Positions 23,846-37,242 are shown, counted from the stretch's first letter. The stretch is DNA of 64,000 nucleotides from Vanilla planifolia (GCA_023846275.1 CM043868.1:20927755-20991754); one strand, 5' to 3'. Notes: generated by a model from the sequence alone, not told the origin. Program-made: numbers and translations.

Positions 23846-24871
23846 TCATTCGACATCATCATCCTCATCATCATCAATCACCCTCAATGATCTGCGATTT
23901 CGCCCTAGGCGACGTCCAGAAATGCCAGAAACAAATTCATAATGACCATCGCTGCTCCAGACATCAACCTCATTGAGGTAACTGGCATCACCCACCTCCT
24001 CAATACTTCTTAGAGGACTAACATTAGCTTCAGCTTCACTGATCAAATCTCCCCAGTGAGCCTCCTCCCCCGCTCTTTGGCTCCTGGGTGATCTTGCTGA
24101 TCCCCTCTCAATAGAATCTCCTGATTCTCTAAACCTTAGAACTAAGAAAAATGTAATTGTTGGTAAAGGAAAGTGGCCACCAAATTCTCTGTCTCCCATA
24201 AGAAAGCCCGCACCATCTTCACCTCCAACAAGGGCTGACTGCATTGAGCTAAACAAGTCGCCAATATCACGCTGCCGTTCAATTCGTCGCCAGTCCCGCT
24301 GCCGCTCGGGATTGGCTGCTGAGGGCCGGACAAGGGGATGCACCATCCGGGCGTGTCTCCTAAGCTCGCGATAAACACCTACGAAGCGGCAGGACTCCGT
24401 GGAGCAGCTCCGGGCTTTGGTGTTCATGTACTTCCGTGCTGGCTCGATAACCTTCCACCCCGACACAACGCCGCGGCAGAGAGGGCAGGAAAGTTCAACC
24501 TTTGACTCCACCTCGATTTCCGCTTCCGCCACGCCATCGAAGGACTTCCGGTACTGGTCGAGGCAGTTAGAGTGCCGGTAGCTCGTGTCGCACATGAAGG
24601 GCCGACATCCCTTATCGTGCGAGGTGCACACGAGGAGAACGGCGTTGTGGGGATGCTCCATGCACACGGGGCATCTGACCTCATCCCATTTTTCCAAGTC
24701 CTTTGAAGCTAACGCCACAGAGTGGGGAGTGTTTATCGATGGGGACGAGACACCCGAGGCGGAGGAGGAGGAAAACGGGTGAGGAGAGCAGCGCCGGCGT
24801 TTGAAGGACCCGGAGGTAAACGGCGAAGAGCGATCGAAGGAGACAGAGCGGCTTCTTCTATCCTTGGGCAT
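23846..24871 (-). CDS. DUF1644 zinc-finger family protein
   Basis: Single open frame of 341 residues, matching the usual intronless structure and length of plant DUF1644 proteins. N-terminal 60 residues are Ser/Arg-rich with a basic KRRR cluster (about 24-27), a possible nuclear signal. The core starts near residue 61: KWDEVRCPVCMEHPHNAVLL, CTSHDKGCRPFMCDTSYRHS, then CPLCRG near 129-134, a RING-like set of Cys/His. It is followed by KYMNTKARSCSTESCRFVG and ELRRHARMVHPLVRP, a C2H2-like finger, and by RQRDWRRIERQRDIGDLFSS. The tail is acidic (DDDEDDD). Some members (rice SIDP genes) are linked to salt and ABA responses; the biochemical activity is not established. The segment near residues 235-250 is unusually hydrophobic (TITFFLVLRF). 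The start is the first Met of the frame. No frameshift. Confidence 0.92.
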   Translation of the reverse strand: MPKDRRSRSVSFDRSSPFTSGSFKRRRCSPHPFSSSSASGVSSPSINTPHSVALASKDLEKWDEVRCPVCMEHPHNAVLLVCTSHDKGCRPFMCDTSYRHSNCLDQYRKSFDGVAEAEIEVESKVELSCPLCRGVVSGWKVIEPARKYMNTKARSCSTESCRFVGVYRELRRHARMVHPLVRPSAANPERQRDWRRIERQRDIGDLFSSMQSALVGGEDGAGFLMGDREFGGHFPLPTITFFLVLRFRESGDSIERGSARSPRSQRAGEEAHWGDLISEAEANVSPLRSIEEVGDASYLNEVDVWSSDGHYEFVSGISGRRLGRNRRSLRVIDDDEDDDVE

Positions 24872-25100
24872 ATTGTAGGGAATAGAAGAGCTTCTGTGGA
24901 TCCGTGTGCTATGAGAGAGATGGCAAGATATCGAACGTCGATGAGATGGAAAGAAACCCTAGTTTTGTCACGAGAAAGGAAGGAGGACCGCTCTACGGCT
25001 CTACTTGGAAAAAAAATCATTTAATTTACATTTTAAATTCGCCTACCGGCCGTTTTTATTTTTTTTATTTTTTTCGAGAAGTGATACGGGCGCCTATCTA
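24872..25100 (-). promoter_or_regulatory. Upstream region of the DUF1644 gene with telo-box-like element
   Basis: AAACCCTA occurs at about 24955-24962, roughly 85 bp upstream of the start codon, resembling the telo-box found in many plant promoters and leaders. A/T tracts at about 25055-25075 could serve as a weak TATA region. Not proven. Confidence 0.3.
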
Positions 25101-25120
25101 TTGGAATAGGGAGGATTGAC

Positions 25121-27700
25121 CGATGGAACATTTGCTCATTACCTTGACTTAGCCGTTGATTTGTCCAAGCTGGAAGCCGCTAACGCGATCGGTAGAGACG
25201 TAGCGTTTTCTTGTGCTTACCAAATTGTTGTGGGCGTAGTAGGCGGCAACACCAAAGCATGAGTAATGCTAAAAAACTAAGTTAATGAAGATCATCAAAT
25301 TTCAATCTTATTTTTTTAAATATAAAAATAAAAAATTTAATAATATTTGAAAATATACTTTCTTTTATATAAATTTTTTTAATATTTTTTTTATTATTTT
25401 ATATTCAAATATTTTATCTAAGCTTGAAAAATCATATATAACTTATAAATCAATTGAAACCAATATAATTTGTCATTTGTTTAACATAATTTTGATTTTA
25501 AATATTTATATATAGGGCTGACAAATTTTTTAATTAGTTGTCGATTTAGACTTTATAAAATATATGCATTTTAGATTAAAACACAACTACATATTTGACC
25601 ACTTTAAATAAATTTGTAAACTAAAAAACTTTTAAAAAAACTTAGATGACATGAAATATTTTAAGAGATGTAAAACAATGAAGCATAAAATTTAAAAAAG
25701 AATAATTTTCATGTAAATTGAAACATGTAAACAAACAAGTCCAAGAATCGATTCTCTCTTGATTTGATCATCTTAATAAAATAGTAGACGATTATAATTT
25801 CATTTAACATTTACTCAATCTCTCTCTAAACATCATAACATTTGACTCAATTTGACCCTCTTACTCTCTCAACTCATGTTGCAACCAATATAATGTAGAA
25901 TGTTGTGAAGATGAAGTGTGTGTGTGGCCTTCCACGTGATTGTCAATAATAGAATTGAAAGAGTATATATTAGAAACAATGATAAAGAATTGGGTAAATT
26001 TAAGATAAATTGGTTCCAAAATAAGCAAAGAATAAGGTAAAAGAACACTAACAAAATGATTGAATCACAAGAGAGTTATTATATAAAATTGTTAAGCATT
26101 AATGTGAACTAAGGTTTTGCAAGGTTTCAATTCATTCCAACATGTTTTGGTAAAACCTTAGGACCGAACAACGAGTTTCATATAAAGTTTTCTAGATTTC
26201 AAATATTAAAGTTTTGTTCTAACAAATTACAAGCTTAAAAAGATAATCATAATAAATCTAAATGTCAATGATATTACAATGTATCATGACCTAAATTTTA
26301 TGTAATCAAAACTCATAAAATTAAAAGTCAAAGAAAATGTTACATTTTGAGTAATTAATATTTATAGAGATGTTTTAGGCTCCAATATTTTTCTAATTTT
26401 AATTATTATTTTTTCTATAATATGAAGAATTCAAGAGGAAAATCATGTTGAAAAAAAACATAAGAATTATGATTTTAGATATTTTTATAATAGAAGAAAA
26501 CGTAAAGATCCTAAAGAATTCAATAAACTGAGTTGTTTGTGAAAAACATTAAAGATGAAATGAAAGCATGAAACCTAAGACATAATAAAAGTCAAATCAC
26601 AAGAAATATAGTAATCATATACTAACAAATTGTAAAACCATTCAACGTGTCATTAAGCTCAATGCAACATCTTGTTATACTTTCTTAAACGTGTTTTCTT
26701 GGATCTTATACACTAATAAGAAAGAAATGAGCTTTCTTAAAGTTAAAAAACTTTTCAAATACCTCTTCATTTATTATTTAATAATATTCATGTCAAGACA
26801 ACACCAATCTATTTTTATTATAGAATAAAATAATAAGTTTAACATAAGTAAATAGATAATTATATATGAGATCATCTTAAATCTCAAGATAAAAATCTAA
26901 TGATGAGACAATTCTCCAAAAATAATTTCATTATAATTATTTTTTTAGATTAAAACTATTATCATCTATAATATATAAACAAAAATCTAATTTTAAAATC
27001 TCAATAATAAAGAGAATATACTAAGTAAAAAGTATATAATATCATAATTAAAATATAATAATTACAAAAGAATATATAAAATAATATCAGATACACAAAA
27101 TATATAAACACTCTAATCATATAATTACTTAATTAATAGGATACTTATCTATAATCTCATAATTCATATATTAATATATGATGGATATATGACTTGTGTT
27201 AAAAATATTAACGACTTTAAAAAATTTATTAAATAAATCATAATGATTATAAAATTATAAAAATAAAATATAAAAAAATAAATCGAAATTAAAATAGTAA
27301 AATAATAGTTTTTAGTTATAAGCAAAATCAAGTATCATACAAGAATGTACATAAATATTATTTAGTTTATCAAAATTATTGATATACTATATATTATAAG
27401 ATTTAATTTTTCTTTTAATTATTATTTTATAGATCAAATAAGTAATATATATATGATATATAACATATGCTCATAAGTATTAACTTATATAAATATATTC
27501 TAATGTTTATTTGAGTAGTCATTGATCATCAATTTGTTCGTTCTATCAAAGAACCCTAAGATTCTTTTTTGCTTATTGGATTACCTTAGCCCATTTCAAT
27601 TACGATGAGAAGGTTCATATGTATATATTTATTGATATCATTGTGGAGCTCGAGCGAGTTAATGATTTTGTCTTAGCTTATCTTTTGATTGGACATTTTG
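25121..27700. other. AT-rich intergenic region between divergent genes
   Basis: About 2.6 kb of very AT-rich DNA, densest at about 26880-27480, separates the divergently transcribed DUF1644 and MsrA-like genes. I saw no coding exon, RNA gene or transposon motif. A (TG)n(TA)n microsatellite lies at about 27708-27735. Confidence 0.45.
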
Positions 27701-27707
27701 TTAATGT

Positions 27708-27735
27708 TTGTGTGTGTGTGTATATATATATATAA
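27708..27735. repeat. (TG)n(TA)n microsatellite
   Basis: TGTGTGTGTG followed by TATATATATA, about 200 bp upstream of the MsrA-like start codon. Confidence 0.85.
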
Positions 27736-27850
27736 TAACATAATTATTAGTCGTTAATTTTGACTACTAAGAAAAAATGTATTAAAAAGGACAGTCAAAC
27801 TTTTTTAAGCTGAAAAGCTCGATAAAATACCCAAATTAGATCCATGCCAG

Positions 27851-27883
27851 CCAATAACCAATCAATAGATACGATGTATAAAT
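27851..27883 (+). promoter_or_regulatory. Core promoter of the MsrA-like gene (two CCAAT boxes and TATA)
   Basis: CCAAT at 27851-27855 and 27858-27862, then TATAAAT at 27877-27883. The TATA box is 48 bp upstream of the ATG at 27931, leaving room for a short leader of about 20 nt. Confidence 0.55.
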
Positions 27884-27930
27884 CCTGAACACCCGCATCA
27901 CACAACCCTTCTTCCCGTCCACATTCAACC

Positions 27931-29014
27931 ATGTACACATTACTCTCTCGAAGCAGCACAAATCTGATCGACCTCGACATCGACGACGACCATTCTTGTC
28001 CTTCCTATCTCCCCCCTTCCGAGTTCCTCAAAGATGCCATCTTCGCCGGAGGTGCCTTCTGGGAATTGGAGGCCGTCTTCTGCTCTGCCGATGGTGTTGT
28101 GAGAACCGCCGTTGGATATTATGGAGGATCCATCGCCAAGCCGAGCCATAAGGAGGCGAGGAAGACATAATTCATTAATGGGTTTATTTATTCTGCCGAT
28201 TAACCCATAATTTATCCATATTTGCAGGTTTTGGAAGGGAAAACAGGGCACACGGAGGCGGTGAAGGTGACGTATGACAACAGAAGGATAACCTACAAAT
28301 CGCTTTGCAAGCTCTTCTTCGAAAGCCATGATCCGACCAACAAGGAGTATCTGGTGATTACTTGAAGCCCAAAAGGTGCCTTTTTTTGTGGGTTTTTAAC
28401 ACTTGTTTGCGCCAGGGATTTGGACTGAACACGCACTGGCGGTCGGCGATCTTTTACGCGACGGAGGAGGAGGGAAAGCGGGCCCGGGAGTCGAAGGTGG
28501 AGAAGCAGATGAAGGTGAACCGAAGGGTGGTAACGGTGATCCTTAAAGCCTCAACCCAGAGCTTCTACTTAGCAGAATGCCACTACCAGAAACATTATCT
28601 GCAGCTTCCCCACCTTCTCCGTGTTAGCGAGGGCCTCGCCCTTCGCTGCTCGCTGCAATTTGCCGGCTCTCATCTCGCCTGCAAGTTGAATGGGTAAGCA
28701 ACTAATAAACCATATGAAACGTAAGATTCCTATGATACATCGTTCAAAAAACATCTTTTAAAAATATTTTTATTTTTTTTAACAAATAATAACAATAAAG
28801 GTTTCAAACTTCTCATAAAAGTTAAAAACAATCTTATAGTTAATTAAGCTAATTGTAATTATATGATTGCCCTGCGTTTCTCTACAGGATATTTGGCGGC
28901 GAGAAGAGGAAAGCAGCAGAGAAGCTGGTTTGTTTTATGAATATAAACCAAATCCCCGAGCAGGCAAAGAAAGCCCTGCAAGAAGTTCTCTTGGATTTGC
29001 AGCTAAGTTCTTAA
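27931..29014 (+). CDS. MsrA-like protein lacking the catalytic cysteine (four exons)
   Basis: Join of 27931-28155, 28228-28353, 28416-28693 and 28888-29014, giving 251 residues. MsrA enzymes reduce methionine-S-sulfoxide using a Cys in a GCFW motif. The fold is recognisable: FAGGAFWELEAVF, GVVRTAVGYYGG, EGKTGHTEAVKVTYD (the GHxE element), LFFESHDPTNKEYL, HWRSAIFYATEEE. A C-terminal region follows (AECHYQKHYLQL, ACKLNG, then a helical tail ending DLQLSS). The motif reads GAFW, so the nucleophilic Cys is missing and classical reductase activity is unlikely. Plant MSRA5-type relatives also deviate at this position, as I recall (GSFW). Introns 2 and 3 are GT-AG. Intron 1 (28156-28227) begins GCGAGG and ends TTTGCAG, so it is GC-AG or a mutated donor; reading through meets a stop at about 28165. 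No clear transit peptide. Confidence 0.85.
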
Positions 29015-31429
29015 TGGAAGCAACACCAGGTTTACTCTTCTCGTTAATAATTCAGAAAAAGCTTTTAAATCTTTACAGAAATTGATGATTTCCGGCTTGC
29101 AATTATTCAAAACAGACAACAAATGAAATTTATGAGAAAAATGCTAATTTCATTTATTTCTTTTCATTTAAATCAAATAGACAAAATCATAATAATATTA
29201 TTTTTTTTTTATTATTATTTTTCTAAATATAAAAGCTATTTACGAAAAGGAGCCCTCGTTTGTTGGGCTTTTTTGTGTTTGAAAACTATAATTTCCATTT
29301 TTTTCTAAAAAAAAGTTTTTTTTTAAATACGTTTAATATATACACAGGAAAATTCATGTTGACTTAAGTTTTAATGAAATATTTTTATGCGCGTAGCCGG
29401 CTGACAGATCATTGCATTTAACGTTTGACTTTCTTCAGCTGCATTGCATTTGACACGGTTGACGGTGCCAACTTTTATTTCAAATTAATATTTGTCGTAC
29501 ATTTTTTTTTAAACTATGCTGCTGTTGTGACAAAAACATATTCTGCCGTACATCAATTTATAAAAAATTTTAAAAAAAAAAAACGAGGTGTCCTTTTGTT
29601 TAAAAATTATGGCAACGACTATTGGAAAATTGACCATTTCAAATTAATACAGCTATCGTTTGACCGAATGTACAACGTGAATTGTGACAAAATGTTAGGT
29701 TTTAATTGAAAGACAACTCCATATGTATTTGTTCATTGCATTTTTAATCGAAGTTCATGTTGTGACAAAAAGTATTTTTGCTGATTTAGTAATTTTATCA
29801 GATTATTTTAATTATTTGAGAATATTTATTTGAATATTAGGTAGATAATGTTGGCATCTATATTAAATATTACTAAGATGTTAATTTTATGTAAGATTTG
29901 TTAATATTTAGTGATTTTTTAGTCAGTAATATCTAAATTAAATTTAATTTTTTTTATACTTTTTTAACCTAAATGATCCACATCTTTTCCAAAATTGTGT
30001 TATATGTTATTTTAAGTCAATACTTGGTTTTTTTTAAGTTAGTAATATCTCAATAAAGTTTAAATTTTTGTTACAAGACCATATATAACAAAAGCATGAT
30101 ATCTCAATAAGCTCAATACAAAAGTTGTAGTTCTTAACCAAAATTCTTAAAAAGATCATTTGAGAGGGATAGCCTCTCTTTTCATCAAATCATGTCGTTT
30201 AAAGATATCTTATCCATGATAGGGTTACTCTTTATGTTTAATATATGAAAAACATATTGTATAACATAAGTGTCTTATAATGAATACAATTAAATTATGT
30301 AGAGCGAATTTGACAAAATAATTTTTTTGTATAGTTTGGTTATACCTAAGAAAATATGCTTAATATATATAACATTTTTTGTGACTCTAAAATACACTTG
30401 AGAATATGAAATTAGTACAAATTTATTAAATATTATGCATAAAATTTCTAAATGACATGTATATAAAAAAATATTTAAAACTAAAAAAAGTATTTAATAG
30501 AAAGAATTTATTAAATAATACAATAAAAAATCTTTGAGCTATTGTGACAAGTTCAGTGAGCAAATATTATATAACATAAATGTAATATATTATGATATTG
30601 GCTTTTTGTCACATGTTAGCATCTAAATAAAAAATATTTCACATAAATTAAAAATTGAGTAGAGTAAGAAAATGTGCATGTTCACATAATACTTTTCATA
30701 CTTTTTAGTTAAAACCCTTTTTAATTTTTTCTTATTTTCTCATTTTGATTAATTGCCCATTTAAACTCACGATCTTTTACCTCTTTATTTTTCACTTTAT
30801 TTTCCCTTGGATTTCATTTACAGTCTCTCTCTTTTTAAATCATTTAGAGCTACATCTCTAATTTGTTCCCCTAAATAAGATACATTAAGTAATTTATTTT
30901 CACAATTTGATTATATTAGTGGATCATTTTCTAATTACGAGATAAATCTAGCGATTGGTTACCACAATTGGTTTATAATATCTGATCATTATGATATATA
31001 TTTTGTTCTGAATAAAACAATAACTAAACTATATTAAAAGATTAATCATATCTCATTCTTTTGAATAACATTCATTCATTTCTCTTTTTTGACTCTAATG
31101 GTACATAATAATGTTTAATACATTTAGACATTCTTTTTTCTTATTCCATATTTTAGTTTCATGTAGTTAAATATAATGTACAAAATAAAATAACTATTTT
31201 ATATAAAATATCATAATTTGAAATTTTCATGCTTATTTAATTGCAAAACATACACTATATTTCACTTGTTAACATAATATTTTTTTCTTAATTTTAAAGC
31301 ATTTTTAATACATTAATAATCACATATATATTTTTATTTTCAAAAGCCAATTATTTTATAATTATGTCTATTCCAATGTATTGTTCATGCTAAAAAAAAT
31401 TTGATTTTTTATTCATGAAATTCTTTATT
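29015..31429. other. Intergenic, no gene recognised
   Basis: AT-rich DNA downstream of the MsrA-like gene. The short ORF at 29425-29709 has no recognisable product, and a poly-A run at about 29570-29582 lies inside it. Nothing else supported. Confidence 0.4.
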
Positions 31430-31920
31430 AGTTTTATTCTTTTATTTTTCTTCCTTCCTTGCTATTAGGTTTTCTCAAATTCTTTCCCTTTATGCAAATA
31501 TATGATTTCTCTCTCTTTTTATCTTTTTTGTCTTTCATAAAGATCTTAAATTTCTTATCTTTCTTTTTTCTCTCCTTTTTTCCAAAATTCTCACAACATT
31601 TTCATTTTTCTCTCTCCTAACACTCTTTCTCTCTCTTATATTCACTTGAAATGCTCTTTGCTTTCTCCTTTCTCTTTGCTCCAAACAATTCTCTCTTCTT
31701 ATGGCTCCTCGTTTCAACTACTTTCTCTTTTATTGACACCTCTCTTCCCTTCTTATCCTTTCTTTTAAAAACTCAATTAGCTCATCATCTTCCTTCATTC
31801 TCCTTCTCTGATAGCAATGTCCTTCTCTTTCTCTTTCTCTTTCTCTTCAATGGCTCTCTCTCCCTTTCTCCTAACAAGACTCTCCTCTTCTCTCTTCCTC
31901 TCTCCACCACCAATTGTTGA
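31430..31920 (+). repeat. Polypyrimidine (TTTCTC/CTCTTT) low-complexity block
   Basis: About 490 bp in which the plus strand is overwhelmingly C/T, with CTCTTTCTCTTTCTC-type runs at about 31810-31900. The 89-residue plus frame and the opposite Arg/Lys/Glu-rich minus frame in it are composition artefacts. Confidence 0.75.
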
Positions 31921-34900
31921 TAGACATAAGAAACTCTTTCTTTTATACTCATTGAATGCCTTTTCTTGACTCTTCTCTTATTTCAATAGTTTTTTCATAA
32001 CTTTCTCCTCCCTTCAAATGTCCTCTTTTTTCCTAAGCTTCTTGTTGCATTATAGATTATTTTTCCCTACACAATTCACTTCAGTTTTTCTCATTACCAT
32101 TGCAGCTATGCATGCAAAAGTAATTAGAGCTATGATTAATAATTTAAGATTTTAAAAAATATAAAATATTAACAACTTAATTTAATTGATATAATTAAAT
32201 TTCTACTCTCTTTGACTCTACTTAGCCATTGAAACCACTATATATTAGGTTTAGATATTTATATTAGGACTTTAATATTTTTTATCTTAGATTTAATGGA
32301 TTTTAAAAATTTTTTTTCCTAATTTTACCTTAGAAAGTTTTGTCAACCATATTAAATTTTATGCTCCATAAGATCTACTTTTTAAATTTTTTTATATTTT
32401 CTATTTTATTTAGTATTTTTAAATATTTTTTTCATATAATACTAGTTTCTTTATTAAGTCTCAAATTCTTATTTTGTGATTTGTTGTACTTTGTACTCTA
32501 ATCAAAATAATTTTTAGTTAAACTTTTTTAAGGTCCTTAAATCGCTATCCAAATTTGTAATTTTTCCAAAAATCTTTAATATTTATTTTAATTTCTTAGT
32601 TGATTCTACTTATATAATTAAATTAGTGTTAAATTTTCATAAACCACTAATTTTATATTCTATCATCTAGAAACCTCCAACTTTTGCTATTTTGCACCAT
32701 TAGTTTTGAAAAATATTATATTTAAATTTCTTAAGTTGTCTAATGTATGAGTTGTTGCTTTTAAGAAATCATTTTAAATTTATTTTATACATATTTTAAT
32801 TGTTTTTTTTTTGTCATTCAAGTTTAGTTCAATAAAAAAACTTGTAATGCATTTCAAATATCTTTGGCTCCATCTCGAAATTGCTCCCACATGACATACT
32901 CTCTTTAATTGTTGCCAATTTGTCAAAACCTTTTTATTCATTTGAAAATCTGACCCTTTTTTATATTCAAAATTTCTTCTTTATCTCCTTTCTATTTTCC
33001 TTTTTTGACTCACTTATAAAATACCCTTGCTTTCGCATTTACTCATTTGTACTTTAACCGCCATGACATGATAAACAATAAAATCCCAACAAATATTTCT
33101 TTACATCATGCTTATAGAACATAAGAGAAAGCTACAAATTGCAATACCTAGTAATCAATACAATATGTGTTGATTTATCACCTTATCTTTCACAATTAAA
33201 TCTTAATTCTTATTTGAGGTCACTATGCTCTAACCACCATTACATCAATTAGATGCATACATATAATAAATCTGATTTATCTCCATTTATCAATTATAAT
33301 GGTCTCATCTTTGGATTTTGCTTAATTATGAAATTGTCCTTCACAATAGCATTATTCTTATAATATTCTTTATATTAGTATAAGAATTTTTTTGAATTAT
33401 TTTTTCTCAATTTCTTTTCTCCTTCTCTCTCTCCTATTATTTGATTTGGTTGTGATGCACTTATATAATTCTCTTAAATTTTTGAAAAACCCCACAACGA
33501 TAAAAAACCAACCCTTTTAAAACCCTTAGTAATAACTTTTCCTTTTTTGTGACAATAAAATTCTCAGAGGATACTCCTCTTGAACTTCTTAAACCTTCCT
33601 CACCATCAACTCACATGTTTTGTCCTTTTTCAACAATTTATACAACTTGGAATAGCAACCCCTTCGGTTTCACTATTAGATTTTAGGGTTTTAAGAAAAT
33701 AAAATGAAAATCAAAAGTTTATCATAATTTTATCCAATTAATCTAAAAAAATTAGCTAGCCAATTTTATATGATTTCTCTTGAAATGTTATACACATTGG
33801 CCAATTTTTAAATTATTTTGGCACAATTTATTTTTTTGATAATGTTTCAAATTTAAAAATCCTTATGTCAAATCATTCTTTATTTTATTTTTGAAATTAT
33901 TTTTTGGCCCTAAATTTTGTGATTGTTGCACTTTTTGTTCATGTCAAGAAATTTTATTTTTAATATTTTGTAGACTCTATGTCCTTGTCATTTATCATAA
34001 TTTTTTATCTCTATTTAATATTTTTAATAATTTCTATAGCATCTTAATTCTTATAAATTAAATTATTATTTAATCATATAAAACTTCAATTATTCATTTC
34101 ATTTCTAAATAACTTAGGTTACCACCAACTTAATGTAATTAAGTTCTTAATTATTTTTATAATTCATCTCACTTCTTTGATATTTTATGAAATTTTTTAG
34201 TAATATATGATATTAAAAAAAGTTATATAAAATTTAAGTAAAAGTAAAAAATTTTCTCATAAATTTCAAATAATATAAAATAATTAAAAAACTCAATTTC
34301 ATTATATTTTGGTTATTATAATGCACGTTCGCACCTATACTCAATTAACTATCATTTATTTACTTTATCTATCTTATCCCAAGTTATTCACTTTGCCTAG
34401 GTTCAAGCCCATGTCATTCTTATATAAGGCTGATGCTAATGTCATAAGCACTCTTATTTGATGTAATACAAAATTAGACTTTTTATTGAAGTCTAATTTA
34501 GAGCATACAATATAGAGATATTTAATATATTATTAGAAAATGTGAAAAATATATACTAATTAAGGTTAGGTGACATATTTGACATTTTAAAATTGTTTAA
34601 AGATTGACGTCCAAAGTCGTAAAATAGATTATTAAGTGAAGTATGTGACAATACATTAAGTATTAAATATAAAATTCTATAAAATAGTTTTTTTCACGTC
34701 CAACTTTACACATAAAATAAAAAATTTAAGACAAATTTTATATGAAGTATTTAAATAGAAGAACAAATAACTCTAACTTTATATTACTACCTATAAAATA
34801 AAAGTCAATGAAATAGTACACCTTTTGACAATGATGTCTTATAGTTTCATTGGCGTTGGTTTGTAGATCACCAAAGATAGAAAATGACAACAAAGTGGTG

Positions 34901-35330
34901 GTTTTGTTTAGTAGAGAAACTTTGCTTTAAAAGGTAATAAGATAATATGCTAGGATTTAGAACCTTGTTAAGGTTGTGATTCTATGATTAAAAGAAGAGA
35001 GTGAAAGGGTGAGTGCAAACTTAAGAGTACTACAAGAATTTGTTTAGTTATCGATTCTCTTAGTAGAAGGTCTCTCATATTTTATTCTTGTTAAGGTCTC
35101 TTATTGTCTCTCACAATAAGAGGGAAAATTAGAATCTCTCCAACTCAAGTTGGTCGCATTCTCTTTGCTCAGAAAGGTAGAAGCACACAAATAAAAAAAT
35201 TTGTTTTAAAATATTCATCTTTAATATAGTGAATATCCCCATTTATAAGGACTTCAATAGTTCATCAATAATTTTAAAAAATTCAAAATTAATTGAAGTT
35301 AAGCATTTCCCAAAATAAGCATGTGTTTCA
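31921..35330. other. Intergenic, no gene recognised
   Basis: Very AT-rich, T-biased on the plus strand up to about 34400. A small hairpin (CTCTTATTGT ... ACAATAAGAG) sits at about 35098-35122. An LTR-like TATA stretch (ATTTATAAGG) occurs at about 35240. No coding exon seen. Confidence 0.4.
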
Positions 35331-35610
35331 GGGATATAAGCGGTAGGCGACGTTGAAACTATAAGCAACGAAATGACGGGGCAAGTAGAGTGGGTAGGTG
35401 CAGGTTAGGTAGAATAGTATGGGTCGATAAGGATTAGCAGGTTGGCACAGGGCAAAGTGGATCAAACAAGTCATCGCGGTAGATGGGTTGACTTCATTTT
35501 AGTGGATTGGCAAGGTTCTAGGGTCCGTTCAAGTCATGCGAGCTCATGTGTTGGCTTGGGCTGCGAGAATGTCTACCGATAACGACAGACGGCAGAAGAC
35601 GGAAAAAATA
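35331..35610. mobile_element. GC-rich patch, possible LTR or transposon remnant
   Basis: About 280 bp much richer in G/C and G-skewed (AGGTAGAATAGTATGGGTCG, GGTCCGTTCAAGTCATGCGA and similar) inside an AT-rich desert. It resembles the untranslated part of a retroelement, but no protein or terminal motif was found. Confidence 0.3.
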
Positions 35611-37242
35611 GTCAAAAATTCAATTTTGAGTATTTTTTTAAGTAATTTTCAACTAAAGTTTACACTTACAAACTTATAGAACTATTACGACACCAACGAA
35701 TGTGTGTTTGTGAACTAACATTAGATGCTTTTGTGTCATTGCTATTGCTACCATCCAAATCGTTGACAATCACATCCAAGTTGATGCAACTTCTTTCCAA
35801 GGATGTACCCACATCATTGTATTGGGTTTGTTCTCTCGACTAATATGAGAGAAACTATAAAAATCCTTTGTTTATGTTGTTTCACATTCCTACATGTCAA
35901 GCAACATATTGTATTCTACCCTAGGAATTATCATATTTTCAAGCAAGACTTCTTGAGTGATTTGATATCATCCAGTCGTTCTTGTCAAACATTGCAATGT
36001 TAAGTATTGAACTTTTGTAGCAAAAATCATAGTGATGGTGCTTGACCATAAAAAAAAAGTAGAGGTGATAAAAGCATTTGGAGTTAATGGTGGAAGCAAT
36101 CTAAAAAAATAAGCAAAATAAGAAAATACATCACAAAAATACAGTCATATTGGAAGAAACAAAACACAAAATGAAATACAATAAATTTTTTTTCAAAAAT
36201 CTTAAAACATTTTTTCTCCTCCTTAAAGGTATAAGAGTTCTAAATACTTCAAAATAATTTACAATATTTTGTTAGGATTTTAATATCAATTAGAAAATAC
36301 ATGCAAATTAAAACTTAATTTCTAATAAAATGTCTTATAGAAAAGAAAACTCAAATTGAATAACTCAAAATTAGAAACATATAATGACTATTGTTAAAAA
36401 CATGTTTTGTTATCGTCCCTTAAAATTTAATTACATTATGAATTAATTTGTTATTTTAAAACATGAAATTATAGGGATCCATTAAAAACATATTTTTTTT
36501 ATAACAAGTTTTTGAAGATAGATATTATACTTAAATTTTAGTCAAATTTTTTACTTCTTTTTTTCAAATAGCACTAAAACATATAATAAAATGTTATAGG
36601 TGGATTTCATGTAAGAGTAAAACTTATAAGATTGAATGAGAGTGATGAATAATTGCAAAATATTAAGGATAACTGTCATATCTTTTTTTTATTAATATCT
36701 AATTTCATAATAATTAAAATAATTATGTAAAAAAATATGTATACATTTAATTCTTTTTATCAAACAAAGAGTGATAATATTACTTCTAATTTCTAATTTT
36801 GTTTTATAATTTCACATAACATATATAATAATAATATCAATTATAAGTATCATCACTTTTTTTATTCATCCAAATTTGTATATTTATATAATTCCTAATC
36901 TTATAATACTTACTCATCTCTATTATATATTCTTCTCTCATTCTTTGTATGTTGATGACACATCTTATCATATAAATATAATAAATAATAAATAGAGATA
37001 TATTTATATTGTATTTGACAAGTTTAATATATTATTTCATGTTATTTTTATGTAGTAAAAATATGTATTTTTATTTTTTACATAATGAAACTTTCATTCG
37101 GATAAACTTATGGACATATTCCATGTGCCTGAAATGTACTACTATTGTCAAGTTTTGCTCGTCTTGGATATAAAATTACACACCGAACCTCATCGCCATC
37201 TTAGGTTTACAAATTGTTTCTTCTTCATTAAGGAGCGCAGCA
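35611..37242. other. Intergenic, no gene recognised
   Basis: AT-rich. The 66-residue frame at 35803-36003 is not recognisable. The last ~100 bp should be the 3' untranslated region of the minus-strand amidotransferase gene. Confidence 0.35.

Noticed and set aside
31535..31920. ORFs in the polypyrimidine block
   Set aside because: Low-complexity composition keeps frames open; no domain.
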